Shown here: positions 29,799 through 37,919 of the stretch, piece after piece | How the letters are laid out: each line of letters begins with the position of its first letter | Position numbering within the stretch: the first letter of the stretch is position 1 | From: Candidatus Bacteroides pullicola | Lineage (GTDB): Bacteria; Bacteroidota; Bacteroidia; Bacteroidales; Bacteroidaceae | Direction: 5' to 3' | Length of the DNA stretch: 46,151 nt | Assembly (NCBI GenBank): GCA_019115825.1 | Contig: DXCV01000088.1 | Coordinates: 1 to 46,151, forward strand | Notes under the pieces: model-generated | Told to the model about the DNA's origin: nothing | Databases searched by the model: none | The model's input: only the letters and a program-made list of their open reading frames with translations | Made by a program: the position numbers and the translations under genes

Positions 29799-30668
29799 TC
29801 AATTACGTTTCGCAAACAAGTTCATCAACGCCTTCACATAGTCCTGGTCGGTGCGCACCGAGACATTGTCCACATTGCTCTTGGTGAAGGTGTCGTTCAG
29901 TTCGGCCTGCCGACTGAGCCACCACTCGCGATGGGCACGGCGCACCGCCTTCGAGGAGGTGTCTATCCATTGCTCGTGGCCCGTCTCGGCATCCTTGATC
30001 TTCATCAAGCCCACGGGAGGCAATTCCTCCACACGTCGGTCATAGACCTGGATGGCCACCACATCGTGCTTGCGGTTGGCTATGGTTATCGCATTCTTGA
30101 AGTTCTCCCGGTCAATGAAGTCGGAGAGGACAAAGGCGGTGCACCGACGCTTCATGACGTTGGTCAGATACTCCAAGGCCATGCGGATATTGGTGCGGCG
30201 GCTTTCGGGATGGAAATCCAGCAATTCGCGTATGATGAAAAGGATGTGCTTCCGCCCTTTCTTGGGAGGAATGAACTTCTCGATGCGGTCGGAGAAGAAA
30301 ATCACTCCGATTTTATCATTGTTCTGTATGGCGGAGAAAGCCAGCGTGGCCGCAATCTCCGTCACCATATCCTTCTTCATTTGCTTCACCGTGCCGAACT
30401 CCAAGCTTCCGGACACGTCCACCAGGAGCATGACGGTCAGCTCGCGCTCTTCCTCGAACACCTTCACGTAAGGCTTATGGAAGCGCGCGGTCACATTCCA
30501 GTCAATGTCGCGTATGTCATCGCCAAACTGATATTCACGCACCTCCGAAAAGGCCATGCCCCTACCCTTGAAGGCCGAATGGTATTGGCCCGCAAAGATA
30601 TTGCTGGACAAGCCCCGTGTCTTTATCTCAATCTGACGAACTTTCTTTAATAACTCAGTCGTTTCCAT
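29799..30668 (-). CDS. DUF58-family VWA-like protein of the bat operon
   Basis: 289 residues, cytoplasmic (no signal peptide). The DUF58 signature YQFGDDIRDIDWNVTARFHK is followed by a VWA-like strand LLVDVSGSLEFG with an intact DxSxS. The C-terminal part contains DRRVEELPPVGL. Typically found next to MoxR ATPases, which may remodel or insert metal into VWA partners. 13 nt downstream of moxR. Confidence 0.92.
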   Translation of the reverse strand: METTELLKKVRQIEIKTRGLSSNIFAGQYHSAFKGRGMAFSEVREYQFGDDIRDIDWNVTARFHKPYVKVFEEERELTVMLLVDVSGSLEFGTVKQMKKDMVTEIAATLAFSAIQNNDKIGVIFFSDRIEKFIPPKKGRKHILFIIRELLDFHPESRRTNIRMALEYLTNVMKRRCTAFVLSDFIDRENFKNAITIANRKHDVVAIQVYDRRVEELPPVGLMKIKDAETGHEQWIDTSSKAVRRAHREWWLSRQAELNDTFTKSNVDNVSVRTDQDYVKALMNLFAKRN

Positions 30669-30681
30669 TCGTCCAGAAGAA

Positions 30682-31677
30682 TCAAGGCACTTCCACTTTG
30701 TTCAATATCATACTTACGATTTCATCAGAGGTCAGGTTGCTGGCTTCAGCCTCGTAGGTCAGGCCGATGCGGTGGCGCAAGACGTCGTGGGCCACGGCGC
30801 GCACATCTTCGGGGATGACATAGCCGCGACGTTTGATGAAGGCATAGCTTCGTGCGGCCAAAGCCAGGTTGATGGATGCACGCGGAGAACCGCCAAAGCC
30901 AATCATGCCCTTCAAGTCCTTTAAATCATATTTCTCCGGATAGCGGGTGGCAAAGACGATGTCCACGATATACTTTTCGATTTTCTCGTCCAGATAGACC
31001 TGGCGCACCACCTTGCGGGCTTCGAGGATTTCATCGGCTTTCAGGATGGGCTTGATGACAATTTTGTCTCCATTGATATTTTGGCGGATGATTTGCTTCT
31101 CTTCCTCCAGCTTGGGATAGTCGATGACCACCTTCAGCATGAAACGGTCCACCTGCGCCTCGGGCAAGGGATAGGTACCCTCCTGCTCGATGGGATTCTG
31201 CGTGGCCATCACCAGGAAAGGCTCCGGCAAGCGGAAAGTCTCGTTGCCGATGGTCACCTGACGCTCCTGCATGGCCTCCAGCAAGGCGCTCTGTACCTTG
31301 GCGGGAGCACGGTTGATTTCATCGGCCAAGATGAAATTGGCAAAGACGGGGCCTTTCTTCACTTGGAAGGTTTCGTCTTTCTGACTATAAATCATCGTAC
31401 CGAGCACATCGGCGGGCAACAAGTCCGGGGTAAATTGAATGCGGCTATATTGGGCATCAATCAGAGAAGCCAGTGTCTTGATGGCCAACGTCTTGGCCAA
31501 TCCGGGGACACCCTCCAGCAACACGTGCCCGTCTGATAAAAGTCCGATTAACAAGGATTCTACTAAGTGCTTCTGTCCTACGATGACCTGATCCATACCG
31601 GCGATAATGTTCGTCACAAAAGCACTTTGTTTTTCAATCCGCTCGTTCAATTCGCGGATATCAACTATTTCAGCCAT
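30682..31677 (-). CDS. moxR: MoxR-family AAA+ ATPase
   Basis: 331 residues. Walker A GVPGLAKT is at ~56-63, Walker B FILADEINRAP follows at ~115, then sensor 1 (MATQNPIEQEG) and the C-terminal lid domain with GSPRASINLALAARSYAF. MoxR proteins act as chaperone-like ATPases for VWA-domain partners. It is the first gene of the bat operon. Confidence 0.95.
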   Translation of the reverse strand: MAEIVDIRELNERIEKQSAFVTNIIAGMDQVIVGQKHLVESLLIGLLSDGHVLLEGVPGLAKTLAIKTLASLIDAQYSRIQFTPDLLPADVLGTMIYSQKDETFQVKKGPVFANFILADEINRAPAKVQSALLEAMQERQVTIGNETFRLPEPFLVMATQNPIEQEGTYPLPEAQVDRFMLKVVIDYPKLEEEKQIIRQNINGDKIVIKPILKADEILEARKVVRQVYLDEKIEKYIVDIVFATRYPEKYDLKDLKGMIGFGGSPRASINLALAARSYAFIKRRGYVIPEDVRAVAHDVLRHRIGLTYEAEASNLTSDEIVSMILNKVEVP

Positions 31678-31742
31678 AAATCAATATAGTTTTAATGTTT
31701 TATTTATTGTTCTGTATTTCGTCACCCTTTCTTTTGGGCTTC

Positions 31743-31750
31743 CAAAAGTA
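31743..31750 (-). promoter_or_regulatory. -7 element (TACTTTTG) for the moxR-bat operon
   Basis: The minus-strand TAnnTTTG match lies 66 nt before the moxR ATG. The -33 region is weak. Confidence 0.45.
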
Positions 31751-31863
31751 CGGCAATAAAATAACCGCACCAACTAATATATATTAAAAAACAATTCTAA
31801 ATCTTTAGATTAAACTACTTTCATAGAGATTTGAATTTATGTAAACGCTCTCTTTCTCACGCC

Positions 31864-31900
31864 TTTCCTTCGCGGAAACACAGCCTTTCTTTCGAGAAAG
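31864..31900 (-). repeat. Tandem TTTC/GAAA hairpins after the anchored HU gene
   Basis: TTTCC-TTCGC-GGAAA (31864-31878) and CTTTCT-TTCG-AGAAAG (31885-31900) are adjacent stable stem-loops with tetraloop-like centres. They lie just past the stop at 31907 on the minus strand. No strong T tail follows; they may protect the mRNA 3' end. Confidence 0.5.
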
Positions 31901-31906
31901 CGTCGC

Positions 31907-32665
31907 CTATTCCTCGGCGTGTCCCCGAATAGGCGTCTGCGAGGAAATCAGCTGGATGGTGTCATCTTGCACGCACTGCGAAGAGTCCTCAAACACCTGC
32001 ATTTCAACAAACTCCTCATCAAGATTTGGCATCCTTTCCTCTTTGGCCATCCGCGTGCGGTTCACAAAAAAGAACATGCACCCTAACAACGTCAAGAGCA
32101 AAACGATGAGCACGATGTATATCTTCATTGCAGATTTGCGTGCCGACGAAGCGGTTTCTTCAAAGACCGGTTCAGGCAGAATTTCCGGGGCAGGTTCTTC
32201 CATGCTCTTTTCTTCATCGGGCATGGGCTTCTCCTCTTTCTGGTCGTCAGTGACGGTATCTGTGTCGCTAACTACGGTGTCTGTATCGCTAACTACGGTG
32301 TTTGTGTCGCTAAACACCGTGTTTGCATCCTCAAACACGGTGTTTTCATTCAAAATCACCGTTTCAAAATGTGCAAAAGGCTTGTTTATGGTGTCTCTCA
32401 AAGAAGCATCCGGCGTGAAAGACACCTTTGTATATCCGGGTATCTCGAACCGCTCCTTGGTATTGATGTTCATGCTCTCCCTGGCTTCCACTTCTATCAG
32501 CTTGAAAACGCCAAGTCCTTTTATCTTCACATACTTGTCCCTATCCAAGGCACTCACAATCAAGGCGAAGAACTCCCGGATGAAATTATCCGCTTCTTCC
32601 TTGGTAAGTGCGTTTTGCGAGACCAGCATGCTGGATAAGTCCTGTATGTTTATTTTCTCATTCAT
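31907..32665 (-). CDS. Membrane-anchored HU-family DNA-binding protein
   Basis: 252 residues. Residues 1-~100 are an HU/IHF-like domain (ADNFIREFFALIVSALDRDK, VKIKGLGVFKLIEVEARES). Residues ~107-141 are five seven-residue NTVFSDT/DTVVSDT repeats. A Pro/Glu-rich linker follows, then one transmembrane helix at ~182-200 (IYIVLIVLLLTLLGCMFFFV) and a ~50-residue acidic tail. No signal peptide, so the HU domain should face the cytoplasm. It lies 30 nt downstream of an ordinary HU gene. Tethering of the nucleoid to the membrane is an attractive inference; DNA binding by the domain is expected from the family but untested here. Confidence 0.85.
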   Translation of the reverse strand: MNEKINIQDLSSMLVSQNALTKEEADNFIREFFALIVSALDRDKYVKIKGLGVFKLIEVEARESMNINTKERFEIPGYTKVSFTPDASLRDTINKPFAHFETVILNENTVFEDANTVFSDTNTVVSDTDTVVSDTDTVTDDQKEEKPMPDEEKSMEEPAPEILPEPVFEETASSARKSAMKIYIVLIVLLLTLLGCMFFFVNRTRMAKEERMPNLDEEFVEMQVFEDSSQCVQDDTIQLISSQTPIRGHAEE

Positions 32666-32695
32666 CAGCCATCAGAAATCAGGGAAAAGCCTTTA

Positions 32696-32968
32696 TTATT
32701 TGAATTTGTCCTTCAGCGAGGCGCTGGGTTTATAGGAAAGCACCAGCTTGGGAGGCACCAACATCCGTTGCTTGGAAACCGGATTGACGGAAATGCGTTC
32801 AACCTTTTTCTTCACTTCGAATGTCCCGAATCCCTGTATATACACGGTGTTTCCCTCTTCCAATTGACGGGTCATTCCGGAGAGTAGCGATGCCACCAAA
32901 TCCGATGTTTCCTTGGAAGAACGCCCCATTTTGGCGGATAATTCTGAGATAAAATCTTTATTGTTCAT
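32696..32968 (-). CDS. HU-family DNA-binding protein
   Basis: 90 residues, standard HU length. Contains GFGTFEVKKKVERISVNPVS and the family's arm region with MLVPPKLVLSYKPS. It is a histone-like DNA-bending protein. Lies 42 nt after rimO and just before the anchored HU gene; probably one operon from the ftsY promoter. Confidence 0.93.
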   Translation of the reverse strand: MNNKDFISELSAKMGRSSKETSDLVASLLSGMTRQLEEGNTVYIQGFGTFEVKKKVERISVNPVSKQRMLVPPKLVLSYKPSASLKDKFK

Positions 32969-33010
32969 GGTTCATTCGATTGAAGTCCGACCGGATTGCC
33001 CGTCAAGCGC

Positions 33011-34315
33011 TCAAACAATGACTTGTCCGTACAAATCATAATCTTCCGCATCCACGATTTCTACCGGATAGAACTCGCCTATATGCAAACGGGGAGCACC
33101 TTCGCACGCAATCAGAATTTCCGGGTCAACTTCCGGCGAATCAAATTCGCTCCGTCCCACATAATAATCGCCCTCCTTCCGGTCGATTATCACCCGCATC
33201 TGCCGGCCTATCTTGGCGGCACTCAATTCGGCGGAAATCTCTTGTTGGATGCCCATCAATTCGTCCAGACGTTTTTGCTTGATTTCATCGGGTATGTCGT
33301 CCGTATAATGCAAGGCAGAGTAAGTGCTCTCTTCTTCCGAATAGGCAAAAGCCCCCATCCTGTCGAAGCGGACTTTGCGGACAAAGTCTTTCAGTTCTTC
33401 AAAATCGGCTTCGGTTTCTCCGGGAAAACCCACCATAAGCGTTGTCCGCAGATGTATGCCGGGCACCTCGCGGCGGAATTGCTCTATCAGGTGATAAGTC
33501 TCTTCCTTCGTCACATGGCGATGCATCCGTCCGAGTACATTGTCACTGATATGCTGCAAGGCGATGTCCATATATTTGCATACATTGGGACACTCCCTCA
33601 TCACACGGAGCAAATCCATGGGGAAATGTGCCGGATAGGCATAATGCAGGCGAATCCACTCCACGCCGGGAATGGCGGACATCCGTTCAACCAATTCGGG
33701 CAAGGCTTGCCTCTTGTACAAGTCTACTCCATAATAGGTCAATTCCTGAGCAATCACCTGAAACTCCTTCACGCCACATCCGACCAAATAGCGGACTTCG
33801 TCCAGGATTTCTTCCATCGGGCGCGACACGTGCTTGCCTGTAATGATAGGTATGGCACAATAGGCGCACGTGCGGTCGCAGCCTTCCGAAATCTTCAGAT
33901 AAGCGTAGTGTGCGGGAGTAGTCAGGGAGCGTTCGATGTGCAACTTTTCATCGTACTGCTTGCCGAGATCTTCCAGAAGCTCCTTCCAGTTGAATTTCCC
34001 ATAGAACTTGTCCACCTGTGGGATTTCCAGGGAGAGTTCCTTCAGGTAGCGTTCGGAAAGGCATCCCATAACATAAAGTTTCTTGAGTCGTCCTTCCTCC
34101 TTGGCTTGGGCAAATTCAAGAATCATATTGATGGATTCCTCCTTGGCATCCCCGATGAATCCGCATGTATTGATGACGGCTACTTCGCCTTCGGGCTGCT
34201 CGGTATCGTGAGTCACTCGAAAGCCTGATGCCTCCAATTGGCGTTTCAAACGCTCCGAATCCACCAGGTTTTTGGAGCAACCCAGTGTAATGATATCTAT
34301 CGTGTTGTGCTTCAT
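33011..34315 (-). CDS. rimO: Ribosomal protein S12 methylthiotransferase RimO
   Basis: 434 residues. The N-terminal UPF0004 domain (TLGCSKNLVDSERL, with Cys residues for the auxiliary Fe-S cluster) precedes a radical SAM core with CDRTCAYCAIP (CxxxCxxC). The C-terminal TRAM domain (VIIDRKEGDYYVGRSEFDSP) follows. It adds a methylthio group to the conserved Asp of S12. The start overlaps the ftsY stop (34312-34315), so the two are coupled. Confidence 0.95.
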   Translation of the reverse strand: MKHNTIDIITLGCSKNLVDSERLKRQLEASGFRVTHDTEQPEGEVAVINTCGFIGDAKEESINMILEFAQAKEEGRLKKLYVMGCLSERYLKELSLEIPQVDKFYGKFNWKELLEDLGKQYDEKLHIERSLTTPAHYAYLKISEGCDRTCAYCAIPIITGKHVSRPMEEILDEVRYLVGCGVKEFQVIAQELTYYGVDLYKRQALPELVERMSAIPGVEWIRLHYAYPAHFPMDLLRVMRECPNVCKYMDIALQHISDNVLGRMHRHVTKEETYHLIEQFRREVPGIHLRTTLMVGFPGETEADFEELKDFVRKVRFDRMGAFAYSEEESTYSALHYTDDIPDEIKQKRLDELMGIQQEISAELSAAKIGRQMRVIIDRKEGDYYVGRSEFDSPEVDPEILIACEGAPRLHIGEFYPVEIVDAEDYDLYGQVIV

Positions 34316-35271
34316 TTGTTATCTCCGAACAGTGAATCTACAAATTCTTTCTTGCGGAAGACTTGCAAATCCTCCATGCCTTCGCCCAATCCGATGTATT
34401 TCACAGGAATCTTGAACTGGTCGGAGATTCCGATTACCACGCCTCCCTTGGCCGTGCCGTCCAGCTTGGTGACTGCCATGGCCGTGACTTCCGTGGCCAA
34501 GGTGAACTGCTTGGCTTGCTCGAAAGCATTCTGTCCCGTCGAGCCGTCCAATACCAGCAGGACTTCGTTCGGAGCGTCGGGCACCACTTTCTTCATCACG
34601 TTCTTTATCTTGGTCAACTCGTTCATCAGGCCGATTTTGTTGTGCAGGCGTCCGGCGGTATCTATGATGACCACATCCGCATGATTGGCCACTGCCGAAC
34701 TCAGCGTGTCAAAAGCCACCGATGCAGGATCCGAGCCCATCTTTTGCTTGACGACAGGCACCCCTACACGCTCGCCCCAAATCACCAGTTGCTCCACAGC
34801 CGCTGCCCTGAAGGTATCTGCCGCCCCCAAGTAAACGGATTTTCCGGCTTTCTTGAACTGGTAAGCCAGCTTGCCGATGGTCGTGGTCTTTCCCACTCCA
34901 TTGACGCCTACCACCATGATGACGTAGGGCTGCTTTCCGGCAGGTATATCAAAATCGTCCGCATCCACCGAGTTGTTTTCGGTAAGCAAGGCGGAGATTT
35001 CATCGCGCAAAATCCTGTTCAGTTCCTGCGTGTTCATGTATTTGTCCGCAGAGACGCGCTTCTCGATGCGCTCTATGATTTTCAGCGTTGTCTCCACGCC
35101 TACATCGGAAGTAATTAATACCTCCTCCAAATTGTCCAGCACCTCATCGTCTACTTTCGACTTTCCGGCAATGGCCCGGGCAATCTTCCCGAACACGCTT
35201 TCTTTGGTTTTGGACAACCCCTTGTCTAACGTTTCCTTCTTTTCCTTGGAGAAAAAACTAAATATTCCCAT
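34312..35271 (-). CDS. ftsY: Signal recognition particle receptor FtsY
   Basis: 319 residues, the short form without a long acidic A domain. The N domain is ~20-100. The G domain carries GVNGVGKTTTIGKLA, DTFRAAAVEQL, DTAGRLHN and TKLDGTAKGG. It receives ribosome-nascent chain complexes at the inner membrane with Ffh. First gene of the ftsY-rimO-HU-HU operon. Confidence 0.97.
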   Translation of the reverse strand: MGIFSFFSKEKKETLDKGLSKTKESVFGKIARAIAGKSKVDDEVLDNLEEVLITSDVGVETTLKIIERIEKRVSADKYMNTQELNRILRDEISALLTENNSVDADDFDIPAGKQPYVIMVVGVNGVGKTTTIGKLAYQFKKAGKSVYLGAADTFRAAAVEQLVIWGERVGVPVVKQKMGSDPASVAFDTLSSAVANHADVVIIDTAGRLHNKIGLMNELTKIKNVMKKVVPDAPNEVLLVLDGSTGQNAFEQAKQFTLATEVTAMAVTKLDGTAKGGVVIGISDQFKIPVKYIGLGEGMEDLQVFRKKEFVDSLFGDNK

Positions 35272-35303
35272 CGCGTTGTGGTTTATAATACTACTTTATG
35301 CTA

Positions 35304-35335
35304 CAAAGATATAATAAAACTGACAAAGAATGAAA
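35304..35335 (-). promoter_or_regulatory. Promoter for ftsY operon
   Basis: Minus strand: -33 TTTC (35332-35335), a 20-nt spacer and -7 TATCTTTG (35304-35311), 33 nt before the ftsY ATG. Confidence 0.6.
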
Positions 35336-35352
35336 GATTCATTCATTTTTCC

Positions 35353-35397
35353 TTCAAAAAGAAGTCCCCTTATCAGCTTTTTGCCAATAAGGGGACT
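35353..35397 (-). terminator. Terminator of the rpmB-rpmG-DUF4295 operon
   Basis: AGTCCCCTTAT and ATAAGGGGACT (35363-35373 and 35387-35397) form a perfect 11-bp stem. On the minus strand it is followed by TTCTTTTT. Confidence 0.85.
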
Positions 35398-35427
35398 CAT
35401 AATCAACACTATACGATATACTTTTTC

Positions 35428-35586
35428 TTATTTCTTGAAAAATTCCTGTACCTTTTCATTAGCCACCATTTGCTCATCAAAAATGTAAGCACCCGTCTTC
35501 GGGGACTTCACCATCTTGATAACCTTGGTATATGCACGACCTTCCTTGGAGCCTTCGTGCAAGCTTGCAACTGTTTTCTTTGCCAT
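35428..35586 (-). CDS. DUF4295 small basic protein
   Basis: 52 residues (MAKKTVASLHEGSKEGRAYT...VQEFFKK). It matches the Bacteroidetes-specific DUF4295 family, which is regularly found downstream of rpmG. Basic, likely ribosome-associated, function not established. 20 nt after rpmG. Confidence 0.85.
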   Translation of the reverse strand: MAKKTVASLHEGSKEGRAYTKVIKMVKSPKTGAYIFDEQMVANEKVQEFFKK

Positions 35587-35606
35587 AGACGGTTATCTTT
35601 TTATAA

Positions 35607-35795
35607 TTACTTAATTTCTCTGTGGATTGTCACTCTTTTCAGGATAGGATTGTACTTCTTCAATTCCAATCTTTCCGTCGTATTCTTTCTGTTCTTGGTC
35701 GTGATATAACGAGAAGTACCCGGCATGCCGCTATCCTTGTGCTCAGTGCACTCCAAAATCACTTGTACTCTGTTGCCTTTCGTTTTCTTTGCCAT
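35607..35795 (-). CDS. rpmG: 50S ribosomal protein L33
   Basis: 62 residues ([20 protein letters not shown]...). It has only one Cys, so it is the zinc-independent form lacking CxxC pairs. 24 nt after rpmB. Confidence 0.95.
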   Translation of the reverse strand: MAKKTKGNRVQVILECTEHKDSGMPGTSRYITTKNRKNTTERLELKKYNPILKRVTIHREIK

Positions 35796-35819
35796 CTTTC
35801 GTAATCTCCTCTTATTTTT

Positions 35820-36080
35820 TTAGCCGATAACTCTAATGCTCTTCCAATCGCAATAACCTTTGGCCACTGCCTCTTTCAGAGCTGCATCCAAGCCTTTCTT
35901 GTTAATAACACGCAAACCGTTGGCGCAAATGCTAAGGCTAATCCAGCAATCCTGCTCAACGTAGTAGAATTTCTTCGTAAACAAGTTCACATCGAAAGTA
36001 CGTTTTGTTCTTCTCTTGGAATGTGAAACATTGTTGCCAATCATGGCTTTCTTTCCGGTAATTTGACAAATCTTCGACAT
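35820..36080 (-). CDS. rpmB: 50S ribosomal protein L28
   Basis: 86 residues, starting [20 protein letters not shown], the standard L28 beginning, and containing [13 protein letters not shown]. First gene of the rpmB-rpmG-DUF4295 operon. Confidence 0.95.
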   Translation of the reverse strand: MSKICQITGKKAMIGNNVSHSKRRTKRTFDVNLFTKKFYYVEQDCWISLSICANGLRVINKKGLDAALKEAVAKGYCDWKSIRVIG

Positions 36081-36337
36081 CTCTATCTATTTTTTATAGT
36101 TTCTATCTGATGTTTATTTCAAACAGAGCGCAAAGTAAGTACTTTTATTGTTAATATACAAGCTTTTTCCAAAATAATTCATTGCTTAATAGCATTTTCC
36201 CTTCATTTCAGTAGGAAAAGAGCTTCATCTTGTACATTAAACCCTGTTTTAAGGCTATTCTTATCGGGGTTTCTTGGAAAGTCCCCATAGCCGGACGGAT
36301 AAGGCAGGCTTCCTCCGTCGGATTTCAAAGACTTTTG

Positions 36338-36814
36338 TCAGGAGACTTGCTCCAACTCCGCGCAAAGCATGGAGAGCACATCCCGGATGGCCCTCTTTAC
36401 GTTTTCTGTCCTGCCCAAATCGCCTTCTTCCTTTCGGGCGACAACCTTATCGCCGCACGCCACGGCCATCCAAATGGTCCCTACCGGTTTTTCCGGGCTG
36501 CCTCCACCAGGTCCTGCAATCCCCGATGTGGCCACGGCGCATTCGGTTTTCAGCGTTTCCATCGCGCCTTTGGCCATCTCGATGACGGTTTCACGGCTTA
36601 CCGCTCCATATTTTTCCAACGTTTGGGGCGAGACGTGGAGGAGATTCATTTTTACTTCGTTCGAATAGGCCACGATGCCTCCTTTGAAATACGTGGAGCT
36701 TCCCGGCACCGATGTTATCAAGGCCGCAATGCCCCCGCCCGTGCAACTTTCTGCGGTGGAAAGGGTCATTCCTTTATCCTTCAAATAGTTGCCTACCTTT
36801 TCTTCTATTTCCAT
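36338..36814 (-). CDS. pncC: CinA C-terminal type nicotinamide-nucleotide amidase (PncC)
   Basis: 158 residues from ATG 36814 ([15 protein letters not shown]); the longer start at 36859 would overlap tsaD. Family signatures are [34 protein letters not shown], and [17 protein letters not shown]. It deamidates NMN to nicotinate mononucleotide in NAD salvage. Stand-alone CinA C-domain without the N-terminal pyrophosphatase. It lies 13 nt downstream of tsaD. Confidence 0.93.
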   Translation of the reverse strand: MEIEEKVGNYLKDKGMTLSTAESCTGGGIAALITSVPGSSTYFKGGIVAYSNEVKMNLLHVSPQTLEKYGAVSRETVIEMAKGAMETLKTECAVATSGIAGPGGGSPEKPVGTIWMAVACGDKVVARKEEGDLGRTENVKRAIRDVLSMLCAELEQVS

Positions 36815-36827
36815 AAGACACCTATTA

Positions 36828-37847
36828 TTATAAGGATACACGTGAATAAGCGGGCGCATCCATCGGGCAAAACTCCTTGTCCTGGTACTTGAAATAACCT
36901 GTAATGGCTATCATGGCCGCATTATCGGTCGTATAACTGAATTTAGGGATGAAAATATCCCAGCCGTATTTCTCGGCATGTTCGCGGAAGGCATTGCGCA
37001 ATCCGTTGTTGGCGGATACGCCTCCGGCCACCGCCACTTCCCTGATGTGGTATTGCTTGGCGGCCTTGCGCAGCTTGTCCATCAGGATATCCACAATCGT
37101 AGCTTCCAGCGAAGCCGCCAAATCCGTCTTGTGATGCTCGATGAAATCGGGATCTTCCTTCACCCACTCGCGCAAGGAATAGAGGAAAGAAGTCTTCAAG
37201 CCGCTGAAGCTGTAATCCAATCCGGGGATGTGCGGCTTGCTGAATGTAAACGCTTTAGGATTCCCCTGGCGGGCCAGCTTGTCTATGATGGGACCTCCGG
37301 GATATCCCAATCCCATCACCTTCGAGCATTTGTCAATGGCCTCTCCGGCGGCGTCGTCAATGGTTTGTCCCAGGATTTCCATATCATTGTAGGCTTTCAC
37401 CAGGATAATCTGCGAGTTGCCTCCGGATACCAGCAAGCACAAGAAAGGGAAATTGGGCTGATGGTTCTCCTCGCCTTCCACTTTAATAAAATGTGCCAAG
37501 ACATGGCCAGTCAGGTGATTAACATCTATCATGGGGATGCCCAAGGAGCGGGCAAATCCTTTTGCGAACGACACGCCCACCAATAATGAGCCCATCAAGC
37601 CCGGGCCGCGCGTGAAGGCCACGGCGCTCAGCTCTTCCTTCGTCACTCCCGCACGCTTCAACGCTTCATGCACCACAGGAACTATGTTTTGCTGATGGGC
37701 GCGCGAAGCCAACTCCGGCACCACTCCACCGTAGGCCTCGTGAACAGCCTGGCTGGCAACTACATTCGACAACAGATAGCCGTCTTTTATGACGGCCGCC
37801 GAGGTGTCATCGCACGAAGATTCAATTCCCAATATCAGTGTACTCAT
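36828..37847 (-). CDS. tsaD: tRNA N6-adenosine threonylcarbamoyltransferase TsaD
   Basis: 339 residues of the Kae1/TsaD family: [16 protein letters not shown] at the start, metal-binding HLTGH (~111-115), and GYPGGPIID and [13 protein letters not shown] blocks. It transfers the threonylcarbamoyl group to A37 of ANN-decoding tRNAs with TsaB/TsaE. Divergent from the TamB-like gene. Confidence 0.97.
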   Translation of the reverse strand: MSTLILGIESSCDDTSAAVIKDGYLLSNVVASQAVHEAYGGVVPELASRAHQQNIVPVVHEALKRAGVTKEELSAVAFTRGPGLMGSLLVGVSFAKGFARSLGIPMIDVNHLTGHVLAHFIKVEGEENHQPNFPFLCLLVSGGNSQIILVKAYNDMEILGQTIDDAAGEAIDKCSKVMGLGYPGGPIIDKLARQGNPKAFTFSKPHIPGLDYSFSGLKTSFLYSLREWVKEDPDFIEHHKTDLAASLEATIVDILMDKLRKAAKQYHIREVAVAGGVSANNGLRNAFREHAEKYGWDIFIPKFSYTTDNAAMIAITGYFKYQDKEFCPMDAPAYSRVSL

Positions 37848-37870
37848 ACTAATTTTGCATTAATCCGGCG

Positions 37871-37878
37871 CAAAAATA
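37871..37878 (-). promoter_or_regulatory. -7 element (TATTTTTG) for tsaD
   Basis: Minus-strand consensus 24 nt before the tsaD ATG. Confidence 0.5.
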
Positions 37879-37919
37879 ATGATAAAAGTAGATTCCTAAC
37901 ATATTATTTGCTATTTTTG

